A DNA stretch of 64,000 nt, from positions 186,001-250,000 of the forward strand of contig NZ_VDYZ01000002.1 of the NCBI RefSeq assembly GCF_007673095.1, given 5' to 3'. A program made the translations under genes and the position numbers. This document shows, piece after piece, positions 16,623 through 26,065 of the stretch. The notes under the pieces are model-generated. The model was given only the letters and a program-made list of their open reading frames with translations. It ran no database searches and had not been told where the DNA came from. The stretch is from Corynebacterium glyciniphilum AJ 3170 (GTDB lineage: Bacteria; Actinomycetota; Actinomycetes; Mycobacteriales; Mycobacteriaceae). Numbering within the stretch: position 1 is the first letter of the stretch; every line of letters starts with the position of its first letter.

Positions 16623-17844
16623 ACCACTTCTCCTTCACCAGTTTCGGCCACCGTCGACGGACAGCCTTCTCGGACTCGACAATCACCGGCATGGTCGCTT
16701 CAACCACGAAGTGTCGCGGATCCCCTGAATCCGACCACCACCGCAGAACACCACCGATGTCCTCCACCCGGTCACGCAGACCTGCCAGCCCCATCCCCGC
16801 ACCGTCCGGGGAGTCCAGGGCGGGCGCCTGAGACCCGGCCCAACTCTCGACACGGACATCGAGGACATTCGCCGGTATGTCGGCCGTGGTCACAAGGAGA
16901 ACCCGACTCTGGGGTCCCTGATGGCGCAGCACGTTGGTCAACGTCTCTCCGAGGATGCGGTAGTGGATGAACTGGACCAGGGCGGATTCAATCTCCACCA
17001 ACCGGTCACGGTCGTCCCCGGAGGGGAACCGTGCCTCAATCTGCAGACCCACCGCCTCGAAACCGCCCAGCATCTCGCGCATTGCGGTAACCAGGTCATC
17101 CTTGCTGCGCGTGCCGGCAGTCACGACGTCGCTCGTGGCCCTGAGCGACGCCAGCAGGCTCCTGACCTCGGCCAGCGCCCCGGCACTGGTGTCCCGGACA
17201 CGCTCGAGCGCCCCGGCGTCATCCAACGCGACGCCGGCGGTGGCCTGGACATTGATCACCGTCAAGCTGCGTGACAACACATCGTGGATCTCACGTGCCA
17301 TGGCCAGACGGTCCTCGCGGCCCCGAGCCCTCAGCGTCGCCTCGTGCCGGGCCTCGTCCTGCCTCTGGCCGTGCCCCATCACGAAGACACCACAGGAGAA
17401 CACCCACTGCATCAGGACGACGGCAGTCACCAGTGAGTCCGGGACCGGTTCGTCGGGGGCGAACGCGCCGAGGAAGATCCCGGGTGTGATCACGCCCCAG
17501 GCCAACGACAACGCCAGGGACAATGCGGAGAACCCCACCGAACGGCTGTACCTGGCGGGTCCGTAGACGACCAGCGGGACGCAGAGCACGAACGGCACGA
17601 GATCCAAAAAGTCGACGGGGCCCGATGTCAGCCAGAAGGTCCAGCCGAAGAGAACCGTCCAGACCACCATGGCAGAAACCACGGGATACCGGCGCCAACA
17701 CAGCACCGCCGGAGCCAGCACCACGAACAGGGCGAGGAAGACCGCCTCGTGGGCACCACGATGGTAATGGAGGAAGAAATGCGGGAGCGACGACAGGAGA
17801 ATGAGAAGAAAGAAACACTTCTCGTCCCACGAGAAACGCTTCAT
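16612..17844 (-). CDS. NarL/DesK-type sensor histidine kinase
   Basis: 410 residues. The N-terminal half has about six hydrophobic segments (KCFFLLILLSSLPHFFLHY, AVFLALFVVLAPAVLCW, and others) with little extracytoplasmic sequence, so it may sense something in or near the membrane. The HisKA_3 dimerisation helix holds the phospho-His in AREIHDVLSRSLTVI. The ATPase domain is recognised by the G-box GAGMGLAGLRDRVEDIGG. It is divergent from the poly-lysine-synthetase-like gene across a 246-base intergenic region, which suggests it controls that operon, perhaps in response to membrane-active cationic peptides. Confidence 0.9.
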   Translation of the reverse strand: MKRFSWDEKCFFLLILLSSLPHFFLHYHRGAHEAVFLALFVVLAPAVLCWRRYPVVSAMVVWTVLFGWTFWLTSGPVDFLDLVPFVLCVPLVVYGPARYSRSVGFSALSLALSLAWGVITPGIFLGAFAPDEPVPDSLVTAVVLMQWVFSCGVFVMGHGQRQDEARHEATLRARGREDRLAMAREIHDVLSRSLTVINVQATAGVALDDAGALERVRDTSAGALAEVRSLLASLRATSDVVTAGTRSKDDLVTAMREMLGGFEAVGLQIEARFPSGDDRDRLVEIESALVQFIHYRILGETLTNVLRHQGPQSRVLLVTTADIPANVLDVRVESWAGSQAPALDSPDGAGMGLAGLRDRVEDIGGVLRWWSDSGDPRHFVVEATMPVIVESEKAVRRRWPKLVKEKWCGR

Positions 17845-17983
17845 ATTCGACCGTCCTTTCAGTACCCATCATACCCCTGTGCGTAATTGATTATCTAATA
17901 ATAACGTCCGTTCACCGTTGCTCCGCAATCGCTTTTCCGCAGGTAGACGTTACCTCTCTGCGAGGACGCCTCCCATAACCTCA

Positions 17984-18015
17984 TGTTCAAATGAGGCCGA
18001 CGACACATTTGAACA
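17984..18015. promoter_or_regulatory. Perfect 10-bp inverted repeat between kinase and synthetase genes
   Basis: TGTTCAAATG (17984-17993), a 12-base spacer, then CATTTGAACA (18006-18015). A second small symmetric element AACAC-ATC-GTGTT overlaps at 18012-18024. It lies 76 bases before the chosen synthetase start and about 140 bases before the kinase start, a plausible operator for the adjacent response regulator. Confidence 0.6.
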
Positions 18016-18090
18016 CATCGTGTTGCTCCACATTTCGACGCCGTGTTTGCATAACTGTCCGCATGAAGAATGCTGAGAACGTACAAATGA

Positions 18091-21000
18091 ATGCAGAAAG
18101 CGAACACGACCGTGATGACATCCGTGACGAACTCCGGGGCAGACCACCCCACCCTCGCCGTGTTCGGTGTCGACGAGGTACCGGTCCCACGCACACTCGT
18201 CGATATCCTCGACACCACGGTTTCCCTGTTCCCTGACAGCACGGCACTCGTCGGGGCCGACACGTCACTCACCTACCGTGAACTGGCGGCCCGTGTGACC
18301 GAGCAGACAGACTGTCTCGCCGAGCACGGCATCGGCCACGGTGACCGCGTGGGGGTCCGCGTGCCGTCCGGCACCACTGACCTGTACATCGCGATCCTCG
18401 CCGTCCTCAGCGCCGGCGCCGCCTACGTCCCTGTCGACTGGGACGACACCGATTCACGGGCGGAGACGGTCTGGAACGAGGCCCAGGTCGCTGCCGTCTA
18501 CGGCGCTGAACTGTCCCTCACACTCCACCGCAGCCGGCATGCCGCAGATTCGTCCCCGGCGCGTCCTTCGCCGGGCGATGATGCGTGGATCATCTTCACC
18601 TCCGGTTCCACCGGCACGCCGAAAGGTGTCGCCGTGACCCACCGCTCCGCGGCGGCACTGGTGGACGCGGAAGCACGGATGTACCTGGCATCGACGGAGG
18701 TGGCCCCTCTCGGGCCCGACGACCGGGTCATGGCCGGACTCTCCGTCGCCTTCGACGCCTCCTGCGAGGAAATGTGGCTCGCATGGCGGTATGGTGCGGC
18801 TCTCGTCGCCGCCCCACGTGATGTCGTCCGCTCAGGTGACGCACTCGGTCCTTGGATCGCAACCAACCGGATCACCGCGATATCCACGGTTCCCACCCTC
18901 GCCGCATTCTGGTCGGAGGACATCCTCGCCTCGATCCGGCTCCTCATATTCGGTGGCGAGCCACTCCCGCTCGCGCTGTCCGACCGTCTTACCCGCCACG
19001 GACGCGAGGTGTGGAACACCTACGGGCCTACCGAAGCCACCATCATCGCCACCGGTCAACTGATGGGTCTGCCCGGAACCACCGAGACCGTACGTATCGG
19101 ACGTCCGACCCCAGGGTGGAGGCTCGCCGTCGTGGACCCTGCAACCGGGCAACCGGTCCGCTGGGGTGAGACTGGGGAACTCATCATCGGCGGGGTCGGT
19201 CTCGGCTGGTATCTCGATCCTCACAAGGATGCGGAGGCTTATGCTCCAGTGGCAGGTCTGGACTGGGAGCGCGCCTACCGCACCGGTGACCTCGTGGTCG
19301 CGGACCGCGACGGACTGGTCTTCGTCGGTCGCGCTGATGACCAGATCAAGTTCGCCGGACGACGGATGGAGCTCGGTGAGATCGACCGCGCACTGTCCAC
19401 CATCCCCGGCGTCCGGGCCGGTGCCGCAGCGAAACGGATGACGTCCGCGGGGTCTGAGGTCATCGTCGGCTACCTGGTGGCGGACCCCGACCTCGATCTC
19501 ACCGCAGCCCGCGACCATCTCCGTACCGTCCTGCCCGGCGGTCTCGCTCCGAGCCTGTGCGTCGTCGACGAACTACCGGTGAAGACCTCGGGCAAGGTCG
19601 ACCGGAACGCGCTGCCCTGGCCGCTGCCCGCCGCGGACGCCGACCCTGATTCAACCCTTCCCGCGGAGCTGCGTTGGCTCGCGGAGCAGTGGGCCCGTCA
19701 GCTCGGTCCGTTACCGCTGCAGCCCGAGTCGAACTTCTTTGACCTCGGCGGCTCCTCGGTGGCGGTCGCGAAGCTCGCCGTCGACCTCCGCGCCGAGTGC
19801 CCCGCCACCGATATCGGTGCCCTCTACGATCACCCAACCCTGGAGTCGATGTCGTCCTACCTCGGCACCCTGGACCAGAAGTCCGGGCAACGGCCTGCCC
19901 CGGCCCGGATACCGCGCTGGTCAGGAATCATCCAGTTCCTCGTCGTCTGTGCCATCTATGTCGTCAACGCCGCCCGGTACGTGCTCGGGTCTCTTCTGGT
20001 CGTCTGGGCACTGGGATTCTTCTTCAACGCCGGGTGGGTGCCGGGGCTGCCGCTGGCGCCCCTCGCGGTCGGCTGGCTGCTCCTGTTTTCTACACCAGGT
20101 CGCGTGCTGCAGGGGGTCGTGGTCGCGAGGCTCCTCACCGCAGGTGTCCGGCCCGGGGCGTACCCCCGCGGAGGATGGACCCACCTGCGTATCTGGGCGG
20201 CCGAACGCTTCATCACCTACCTCAAGTTCGAACCGCTGCTCGGCACACCGATGACCGCCACGTTGTACCGTCTGTTCGGGTGCCGTGTAGGACGCCACGT
20301 GGACCTCCACACCCTGCCCCCGGTCACCGGACTGGCCGTGATCGGGCGGGGAACAGCCATTGAAAACGAGGTGGACGTCAACGGACACTGGATCGACGGT
20401 GACACCCTCCATGTCGGCAGCATCGTCATCGGGGAGGACGTCCGCGTCGGCATGCGGACCTTCGTGTCCCCCGGCGCCCGCATCAATGACGGCGCGGAAG
20501 TCCTCCCCGGATCCTGTGTCTCCGCGGAAGTCACCGGCGGCCTGCTCCTCGGTGGGACCCCGCTCACCGAGCGCGGCACCGCCGGACTGTCCTGGCCTGA
20601 GGTCACACCCCACGACGCCGTCGCCGACGGTGCCGTGTCCGCGGTCGCGCCCGCTCCCCGACGCCTGTTGTACGCCGCAGGAATCGCCTGGGCTTCGGCG
20701 CTCCCGGTGATCGCGCTTCTCCCCGGCCTGTTCCTGATTCTTCCCGGTGTGGTGGAACGCCAGATGTACGAGGAGGTCTTCCCCGTCCTCGCCGCCTGGA
20801 CCCCGGTATTCACTCTGCTGACCATCGCCACATGGCTGGGGCTGGTGATCATCACCGTCCGACTCTGCTCCACACTGATCAGACCGGGATACTATCCCGC
20901 CGGATCAACAACCGCCTGGGCCCTCTGGCTCACCCACGTGCTGCTCCAGAAGACGCTGACATCCACCTACTTCATGTACGCCGGTTGGCTGACACCGGCG

Positions 21001-22095
21001 TTCATGCGGCTGCTCGGTGCCCGCGTCGGCGACGACACCGAGATCTCCACCGTCGAGACGATTCCCCACCTGACTTCCATCGGAAGCCGGTGTTTCCTCG
21101 CGGACCATTCCCTGTGTACGTTGCCTCGTCACCGCGCGGGGTGGGTTCACGTCGGTACGACCGTGCTCGGCGACGGGTCCTTCGTCGGCAACTCCGCCAT
21201 CGTCGGTCCCGACAACGACCTCCCTGAACAGTCGCTCGTCGCCGTCCTGTCCTCTACCCCGCATCATCCCGGACGCGGTTCGTCCTGGCTGGGCCGCAAT
21301 GCCCGTGAGATTCCCCGGGTGCACCTCGACGCCGACACCTCCCGCACCTTCACCCCGTCCCCCACGCTGAAAAGTGCCCGCGCTCTCGTCGAGGCCGGAC
21401 GATTCATCCCTCCTGTCATCGCCGCGTATATCGACCTGTCCATCGTGTGGGCGGGAACCCTGATCTACATGAACGCAGGGACCGGCGGGGACGGAATCCG
21501 TGCCGTCGTCATCTGGTCCTTCCCCGTCGTCCTCGCCGCCGGCACCGTGGCCAGCATCGTCCCTGTCGTCGCCAAATGGATGCTCGTCGGACGGTTCAGG
21601 GTGGGACAGCACACACTGTTCTCCACGTTCGTGTGGCGGGGCGAGCTCGCCGATAATTTCGCCGAGCTGCTCGCCGTCCCCTCGCTGATCCGTATGTCCC
21701 TCGGTTCCCCGCTCTACAACTGGTGGGCGCGCCTGATGGGGACACGCATCGGCAGAGATGTCTGGTGCGAAACCTGGTGGCTTCCCGAATTCGACCTGAT
21801 CACCCTCGATGACGGCGCCACGGTGAACCGGGGGACCGTCCTGCAGACACACCTCTTCCACGACCGGGTGATGTCCCTGGAACCGGTCACCCTGCGCAGT
21901 GGGTCGACATTGGGGCCGAACAGCTTCATGCTGCCCGGTTCCACTCTGGGTGAGCGCACCACAGTGCGTCCGGGTTCTCTGGTGCTGCGGCAGGATGACG
22001 TACCGCCCGACTCCGTGTGGGAAGGCAATCCCGTTGTTCACGTCACCGACGAGGACCACACCGCAGAACCCGCCGAGCTGGAGCAGACCCGATGA
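18091..22095 (+). CDS. Poly-epsilon-lysine synthetase-like nonribosomal peptide synthetase
   Basis: 1334 residues, near the 1319 of Streptomyces albulus Pls. Order: adenylation domain (about 35-505) with FTSGSTGTPKG, NTYGPTEAT, TGDLVV and VKTSGKVDRNALP; carrier domain with DLGGSSVAV (pantetheine Ser about 556); then hydrophobic pairs alternating with three left-handed beta-helix acyltransferase-like domains (about 740-850, 965-1095, 1210-1320). This is the single-module Pls architecture that joins one diamino acid repeatedly. Aligned by eye, the pocket reads D,A,E,S,L,F,T,I,I,K; the acidic third position fits a basic side chain. The substrate could be lysine, ornithine, diaminobutyrate or beta-lysine. 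The start is uncertain (ATG 18091 or 18115; no clear ribosome site). Its stop overlaps the next start (ATGA). Confidence 0.88.
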   Translation: MQKANTTVMTSVTNSGADHPTLAVFGVDEVPVPRTLVDILDTTVSLFPDSTALVGADTSLTYRELAARVTEQTDCLAEHGIGHGDRVGVRVPSGTTDLYIAILAVLSAGAAYVPVDWDDTDSRAETVWNEAQVAAVYGAELSLTLHRSRHAADSSPARPSPGDDAWIIFTSGSTGTPKGVAVTHRSAAALVDAEARMYLASTEVAPLGPDDRVMAGLSVAFDASCEEMWLAWRYGAALVAAPRDVVRSGDALGPWIATNRITAISTVPTLAAFWSEDILASIRLLIFGGEPLPLALSDRLTRHGREVWNTYGPTEATIIATGQLMGLPGTTETVRIGRPTPGWRLAVVDPATGQPVRWGETGELIIGGVGLGWYLDPHKDAEAYAPVAGLDWERAYRTGDLVVADRDGLVFVGRADDQIKFAGRRMELGEIDRALSTIPGVRAGAAAKRMTSAGSEVIVGYLVADPDLDLTAARDHLRTVLPGGLAPSLCVVDELPVKTSGKVDRNALPWPLPAADADPDSTLPAELRWLAEQWARQLGPLPLQPESNFFDLGGSSVAVAKLAVDLRAECPATDIGALYDHPTLESMSSYLGTLDQKSGQRPAPARIPRWSGIIQFLVVCAIYVVNAARYVLGSLLVVWALGFFFNAGWVPGLPLAPLAVGWLLLFSTPGRVLQGVVVARLLTAGVRPGAYPRGGWTHLRIWAAERFITYLKFEPLLGTPMTATLYRLFGCRVGRHVDLHTLPPVTGLAVIGRGTAIENEVDVNGHWIDGDTLHVGSIVIGEDVRVGMRTFVSPGARINDGAEVLPGSCVSAEVTGGLLLGGTPLTERGTAGLSWPEVTPHDAVADGAVSAVAPAPRRLLYAAGIAWASALPVIALLPGLFLILPGVVERQMYEEVFPVLAAWTPVFTLLTIATWLGLVIITVRLCSTLIRPGYYPAGSTTAWALWLTHVLLQKTLTSTYFMYAGWLTPAFMRLLGARVGDDTEISTVETIPHLTSIGSRCFLADHSLCTLPRHRAGWVHVGTTVLGDGSFVGNSAIVGPDNDLPEQSLVAVLSSTPHHPGRGSSWLGRNAREIPRVHLDADTSRTFTPSPTLKSARALVEAGRFIPPVIAAYIDLSIVWAGTLIYMNAGTGGDGIRAVVIWSFPVVLAAGTVASIVPVVAKWMLVGRFRVGQHTLFSTFVWRGELADNFAELLAVPSLIRMSLGSPLYNWWARLMGTRIGRDVWCETWWLPEFDLITLDDGATVNRGTVLQTHLFHDRVMSLEPVTLRSGSTLGPNSFMLPGSTLGERTTVRPGSLVLRQDDVPPDSVWEGNPVVHVTDEDHTAEPAELEQTR

Positions 22096-23483
22096 CCACC
22101 GACCTTCCTTCCTCGTCCCGCCCCGCCCCGGGGCCGTCCCACGTGCGCTCCATCTGGGACGGCGAGAGCAGTATCGACCCAGGTAGTCTCCGCCCGCGTC
22201 CGGAACCCGAACCTGATCCACAACCCTCCCGCTGGACGAAGAACGCGGCCTTCGGACCGTCCGGCGACCCCCGCCGTATCACCGGGCTGGATGCAGCACG
22301 CGGATTCGCACTGCTGGGCATGGTCGCGGTGCACACCCTCCCCGCCTACAACGACGTGACTGACGAACCGACGCTGGTCTGGAGCCTCTTCGCAGGCCAT
22401 GCCGCCGTACTCTTCGGCGTTCTCGCCGGCATCACCGTCGCCATCCTCACCGGTGGCGCTACCCCACACCACGGTCGTGAACTACGGCGCAGCCGGACCT
22501 CCCTGGTCACCCGCGCTGTCCTGATCCTCGTGCTCGGACTCGCCCTGAATCAGCTGGACCCCGCTGTGTACAACATCCTTCCGTTCTACGGGCTGTTGTT
22601 CCTCCTGGCGGTTCCCCTGACCAGGCTGCGTATCCGCGGACTCCTGACGGCTGCCGTGTTCTTCGCTCTCGCCGGACCGGCCCTGATCTTCCTGGGCAGC
22701 CAGTGGAACGGATACACCACGCTGGACAACCCCAGCGTGACAAACCTCGTCGCCATGCCGACCGACACGCTGCTGACACTGCTGGTCGGCGGAGCCTACC
22801 CGGTAGTGACCTGGATGACCTACATCTGTCTCGGCATGGCTGTCGGGCGGATGCGGCTGCGGTGGCTCGTCACCCAGATCCGTCTACTGGTCTACGGCGG
22901 CCTCACAGCCGCCGTGGGTTACGGCATCTCCGCCTACCTCATCGACTACGCCGGCGGATTCTCCCGGTTGTACGAGCTCACTCCCGGCCTCGACGCAGAC
23001 GACATCCAGGACATACTCGACTACGGACCCGAAGGGCAGCTGCCTACCGACACCTGGTGGTGGCTCACCACGGCCGGCCCCCACTCCAACACCAGCTTCG
23101 CCGTCATCGCCTCCGCCGGTCTCGCCCTCCTCACCGTCGGCGCATTCCTGGTGATCACCCGGACGCTCAATGACCTGTGTACACCGCTGATCGCCATCGG
23201 TTCGATGACGCTCACCCTGTACACCGCACATCTCCTGTTCCTGACTTACATCGGTGACAGCGTCGAGGACCACTCCTCCCTGTATTTCCTGGTGCAGGTG
23301 GTCACGATCCTTCTTTTCGCCACTGCCTGGAGCCTCGCCCGCGGTCGCGGTCCTCTGGAGGACATCGTCACACGGACATGCCGCACTGTCGGGCGCGTTG
23401 TCGTTCCCGACAGATCCCCGGGCCAACCGGGCCAACCGGGTCGGCCAGACGTTTCCCACGATCTGCAGGAGGAGGGCCGGTGA
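22092..23483 (+). CDS. DUF418/HGSNAT-like polytopic membrane protein
   Basis: 463 residues. A 65-residue Pro-rich cytoplasmic N-terminus is followed by ITGLDAARGFALLGMVAVHTL, the first membrane helix typical of heparan-alpha-glucosaminide acetyltransferase-like and DUF418 proteins. About ten more helices follow, with IGSMTLTLYTAHLLFLTY near the end, the DUF418 signature region. The ATG overlaps the synthetase stop, so production is tied to it. Relatives are thought to move acyl groups across the membrane or to transport; here it could modify, export or protect against the polymer. No transport motif proves any of these. A paralogue lies at 29721. Confidence 0.75.
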   Translation: MTTDLPSSSRPAPGPSHVRSIWDGESSIDPGSLRPRPEPEPDPQPSRWTKNAAFGPSGDPRRITGLDAARGFALLGMVAVHTLPAYNDVTDEPTLVWSLFAGHAAVLFGVLAGITVAILTGGATPHHGRELRRSRTSLVTRAVLILVLGLALNQLDPAVYNILPFYGLLFLLAVPLTRLRIRGLLTAAVFFALAGPALIFLGSQWNGYTTLDNPSVTNLVAMPTDTLLTLLVGGAYPVVTWMTYICLGMAVGRMRLRWLVTQIRLLVYGGLTAAVGYGISAYLIDYAGGFSRLYELTPGLDADDIQDILDYGPEGQLPTDTWWWLTTAGPHSNTSFAVIASAGLALLTVGAFLVITRTLNDLCTPLIAIGSMTLTLYTAHLLFLTYIGDSVEDHSSLYFLVQVVTILLFATAWSLARGRGPLEDIVTRTCRTVGRVVVPDRSPGQPGQPGRPDVSHDLQEEGR

Positions 23484-24415
23484 GCCACACCTTCACGTTC
23501 CGACGGTGCGCCGCCGTACTCGGAGTTCTGGCGATCATCGGCGGCGCATCGGGCATCACCGCCTGTTCCGAGGGCTTCGGTGAGCGGTTCCTTCCACACC
23601 CTCCCGAGGAAAACACCGCCACGGATGCCACCGACGGACCGGAATCCTCCGACCGCCATGGCTATTCCGACGAGGGGGAGCATCGGCCTCCACGGGCCCT
23701 CCGTCCTGACCGTCGCGGAGGGGACCGCAGCGAACCGCCCGGAGAAACCGAGAGGACGGAACACCCCCCGCATGACGCTCCACACGCTGCCGGGGACGAC
23801 CCGCCGACAGTCGACGAATCCGTCACCCTGCACCCCGACGGAAAGGAGCTCTCCCTCACCCGGGGCGGTTCCACCCTGTCTTTCGGGGAAACTGCCACCG
23901 TCGCCACGTCCGCCGACGACGGTCGGCTCTTCGTGTGGGATATCACCGTCTACGACAAGGTCGTACGGTCCCCGGACCAGGTACGGTTGTCCGATCCCTC
24001 AGAAAGCCACGGGGTCGACCACTACGTGTGCTACGCGTACGACGTGGTCTTCGTGGGTGTGGACGACCGGAATGCCGAGGACCCCTCCGTACTCCGGGGA
24101 GCGCCCGACACCGCCCGCACCGCCGTTCCTGCCCCCGGGACGGTCCCGGTTGCCGCTGACCGGTCAGGCACCACACGGCTCCGCGGCGGAGAGGACGACA
24201 ACTGCGGCATCCCGGTGTCCAATCGTGTTCCGCTCTCGGAGAAGGATCTGGTCCGGGGACACGCCTACGCCCGGGGGACGGTTGCCGCTGTCACGGAACC
24301 CGCAGAGTCTGCGCCCACAGCCCCGCCAGCGGGTGTCCGCTTCGACGGCGATCCCCTGACCAGCTCCGGTGACCACGGCCGTCCCGCCCCGCCGCTCCCG
24401 GTGTTCTGGCTCTGA
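23480..24415 (+). CDS. Lipoprotein, third gene of the synthetase operon
   Basis: 311 residues from GTG 23480, whose GTGA overlaps the preceding stop and which has GGAGGAGGG just upstream. The signal peptide ends in a lipobox GITAC, so the protein should be lipid-anchored outside the membrane. Residues 35-110 are a hydrophilic linker rich in Glu, Asp, His and Pro. The C-terminal domain is predicted to be beta-rich (FGETATVATSADDGRLFVWD, DHYVCYAYDVVFVGVDD) and has two Cys that could pair. This resembles DUF4352-like extracytoplasmic domains, but I recognise no specific family. Its acidic linker could bind a cationic polymer (inference). Confidence 0.7.
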   Translation: MSHTFTFRRCAAVLGVLAIIGGASGITACSEGFGERFLPHPPEENTATDATDGPESSDRHGYSDEGEHRPPRALRPDRRGGDRSEPPGETERTEHPPHDAPHAAGDDPPTVDESVTLHPDGKELSLTRGGSTLSFGETATVATSADDGRLFVWDITVYDKVVRSPDQVRLSDPSESHGVDHYVCYAYDVVFVGVDDRNAEDPSVLRGAPDTARTAVPAPGTVPVAADRSGTTRLRGGEDDNCGIPVSNRVPLSEKDLVRGHAYARGTVAAVTEPAESAPTAPPAGVRFDGDPLTSSGDHGRPAPPLPVFWL

Positions 24416-24430
24416 GTTCGTCGGAACCGG

Positions 24431-25000
24431 TCAGGAACTCAACCCGAAGTTCGGGTCGCGACCGACGTAGGCCATCAGCCGGATCGTCGACGAAGCATCG
24501 GCGGGGGTTTCCCGGGGCGGTCCGAAGCCGCCGCGTGCCTGCAACTGCTCGCCCAACGACTGCAGCCCACCGAGGTTCCGCTCGGCGAACTCCTCGTCCA
24601 GCTCGACATCACGGCCCTGGGAACGGGCCAGGTCCCAGGTGTGCATGAACACGTCCGGGATGAAGAACCCCTTCGCATTCGTCTCGAGGGACTGCCCCGG
24701 AATCGGGCCACGGGTCACCAGTGCCTCCGCCTTGACCTCGTCCTCCAACGTGGCCTGGACGATCGCGGCGAACTGCTCCCAGGCGCCGGCAGGATCCGAG
24801 TTCTTGTCCTCCGTGACGTCCACCGCGACTCCGACATCCTCCAGGGCGGGGCCGAACCAGCTGATCAGATGGCCCACGATGTCACGTGCTGTCCATTCCT
24901 CGCACGGGGTCCGCGCATCCCAGTCGTTGTTCCTGGTCTGCTCCGTGAAACCGTCCGCAATCACACGGAAACGCTCAGCGGTGTCCTTCGGCACGGACAT
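24431..25000 (-). CDS. TIGR03086-type DinB/MDMPI-like protein
   Basis: 189 residues. The pattern RFRVIADGFTEQTRNNDWDARTPCEEWTARDIVGHLISW is typical of actinobacterial mycothiol-dependent maleylpyruvate isomerase-like/DinB proteins, with a later motif FIPDVFMHTWDLAR. The His residues in GHLISW and MHTWDLAR are the likely metal ligands. These proteins are cytoplasmic; most have no known substrate, and mycothiol-linked thiol chemistry is a family guess. The ATG at 25000 with GGAGG 6 bases upstream is preferred over the TTG two codons earlier. It is convergent with the lipoprotein gene (15-base gap). Confidence 0.8.
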   Translation of the reverse strand: MSVPKDTAERFRVIADGFTEQTRNNDWDARTPCEEWTARDIVGHLISWFGPALEDVGVAVDVTEDKNSDPAGAWEQFAAIVQATLEDEVKAEALVTRGPIPGQSLETNAKGFFIPDVFMHTWDLARSQGRDVELDEEFAERNLGGLQSLGEQLQARGGFGPPRETPADASSTIRLMAYVGRDPNFGLSS

Positions 25001-25072
25001 GATCAACCTCCTGTTTCATGACCGGACATCGTCAGCGCCCGGCGACTGACCACGAGAGTACCCGCGGCTGCG

Positions 25073-25843
25073 TCACCGCACGATCAGCCCGTGGTTCCAG
25101 CCGACCATGCACACCCCGACGAGCAGAGCGGTGAACACCCCCATAGCCAGGGTGTCCCCGAACCCTGCGGCACGGATCCGCAGCGGCCCCGGAAGGAGGT
25201 GCACCGCTCCCCACCGGTCGCCACCCACCACCACGAAAGGCGCGAAGAACGGCACCCCGGACCGCGTGACCGCATCCCCCGCGCAGTGCACGACACACCC
25301 CACCGCGACAGCGGTGGCCATCACGGACGGCGACAACATCCCGGGCATGTCCCTCATCACCAGCAGGGTCAGGATGACCGCGATCACCACCGCTCCCACA
25401 GACCCCCATTTCCTGATCACCGGACGGACCAACGAGTGCAGCGCCAGAAGCACCAGAGCCGCGAAGATCCCGATCGTCACCCGTTGGTCGCCGAGATCGA
25501 CGGCACACCAGGTCACGACGGCCGTCACTGCGGCGAACAACAGGGTGTGCGTCGCTGTCCGGTGCCCGCCGACCCGTCTCCCCTGCGCTCCAGTGGCTTC
25601 GGCGAACATCGACGACGCCCGGTTGATGAACACGGCCAACAGATGGCTCACCGGTCCGAGGGTCCGCGCTGCCGTCCCCGAGGGATGATCCAGATCCGGC
25701 AGGACGGCAGCCCCGGCCGTGACACCCGCGAGGACGACCGTCGAGGTGGCATCGACCGGAATACCTGTGCTGTACGCCGCTGCGACAGCTACCGCTGCCC
25801 CTGACGCAGCGCCAGACATCGCATGAGAGGGCCCCATGACCAT
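25073..25843 (-). CDS. YdjM/DUF457-family membrane-bound metal-dependent hydrolase
   Basis: 256 residues with about five membrane helices. Family marks are PSHAMSGAASG near the start, AAVLPDLDHPSG, GGHRTATHTLLFA and VVHCAGDAVTRSGVPFFAPF; the Asp and His residues form a putative metal centre at the membrane surface. E. coli YdjM is an SOS-regulated relative, but the substrate is unknown. The start is ATG 25843, with AAGGTGG 7 bases upstream; the longer frame to 25951 has no ribosome site. Transcription probably continues from the 25844-26065 region, which is shared with the divergent lipoprotein gene. Confidence 0.8.
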   Translation of the reverse strand: MVMGPSHAMSGAASGAAVAVAAAYSTGIPVDATSTVVLAGVTAGAAVLPDLDHPSGTAARTLGPVSHLLAVFINRASSMFAEATGAQGRRVGGHRTATHTLLFAAVTAVVTWCAVDLGDQRVTIGIFAALVLLALHSLVRPVIRKWGSVGAVVIAVILTLLVMRDMPGMLSPSVMATAVAVGCVVHCAGDAVTRSGVPFFAPFVVVGGDRWGAVHLLPGPLRIRAAGFGDTLAMGVFTALLVGVCMVGWNHGLIVR

Positions 25844-26018
25844 TGGCGTTCCACCTTCCTCGCAGCGACTGCGCCTGTCATTCATTTCCGTGACAGTTCT
25901 ACAGGCCACCCCGGACATGAAATGGACCAAGGGCAGAAATCCACCCCCCATATCACGGACTGGAGGAAGAAAAAGATCGTTTGCTAAACAAACCGCTGTA
26001 CGTTAGTTTGCTCACAGC

Positions 26019-26043
26019 CTGTCTCTTCTCACATAAGAGACAG
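26019..26043 (+). other. Hairpin in the leader of the low-complexity lipoprotein gene
   Basis: CTGTCTCTT (26019-26027) pairs with AAGAGACAG (26035-26043) across a 7-base loop, ending 10 bases before the ribosome site AGGAGA. Upstream, GTTTG-CTAAA-CAAAC (25979-25993) and a repeated GTTTGCT (25979, 26006) sit in the likely promoter, with TTGCTA and TTAGTT as -35/-10 candidates. Confidence 0.5.
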
Positions 26044-26065
26044 CACGACTATTCAGGAGACTAAA

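Noticed and set aside
18012..18034. GlxR site upstream of the synthetase (GTG...CAC)
   Set aside because: The spacing between GTG and CAC is 6 instead of 8, and the flanking T/A positions do not fit the TGTGA-N6-TCACA consensus.
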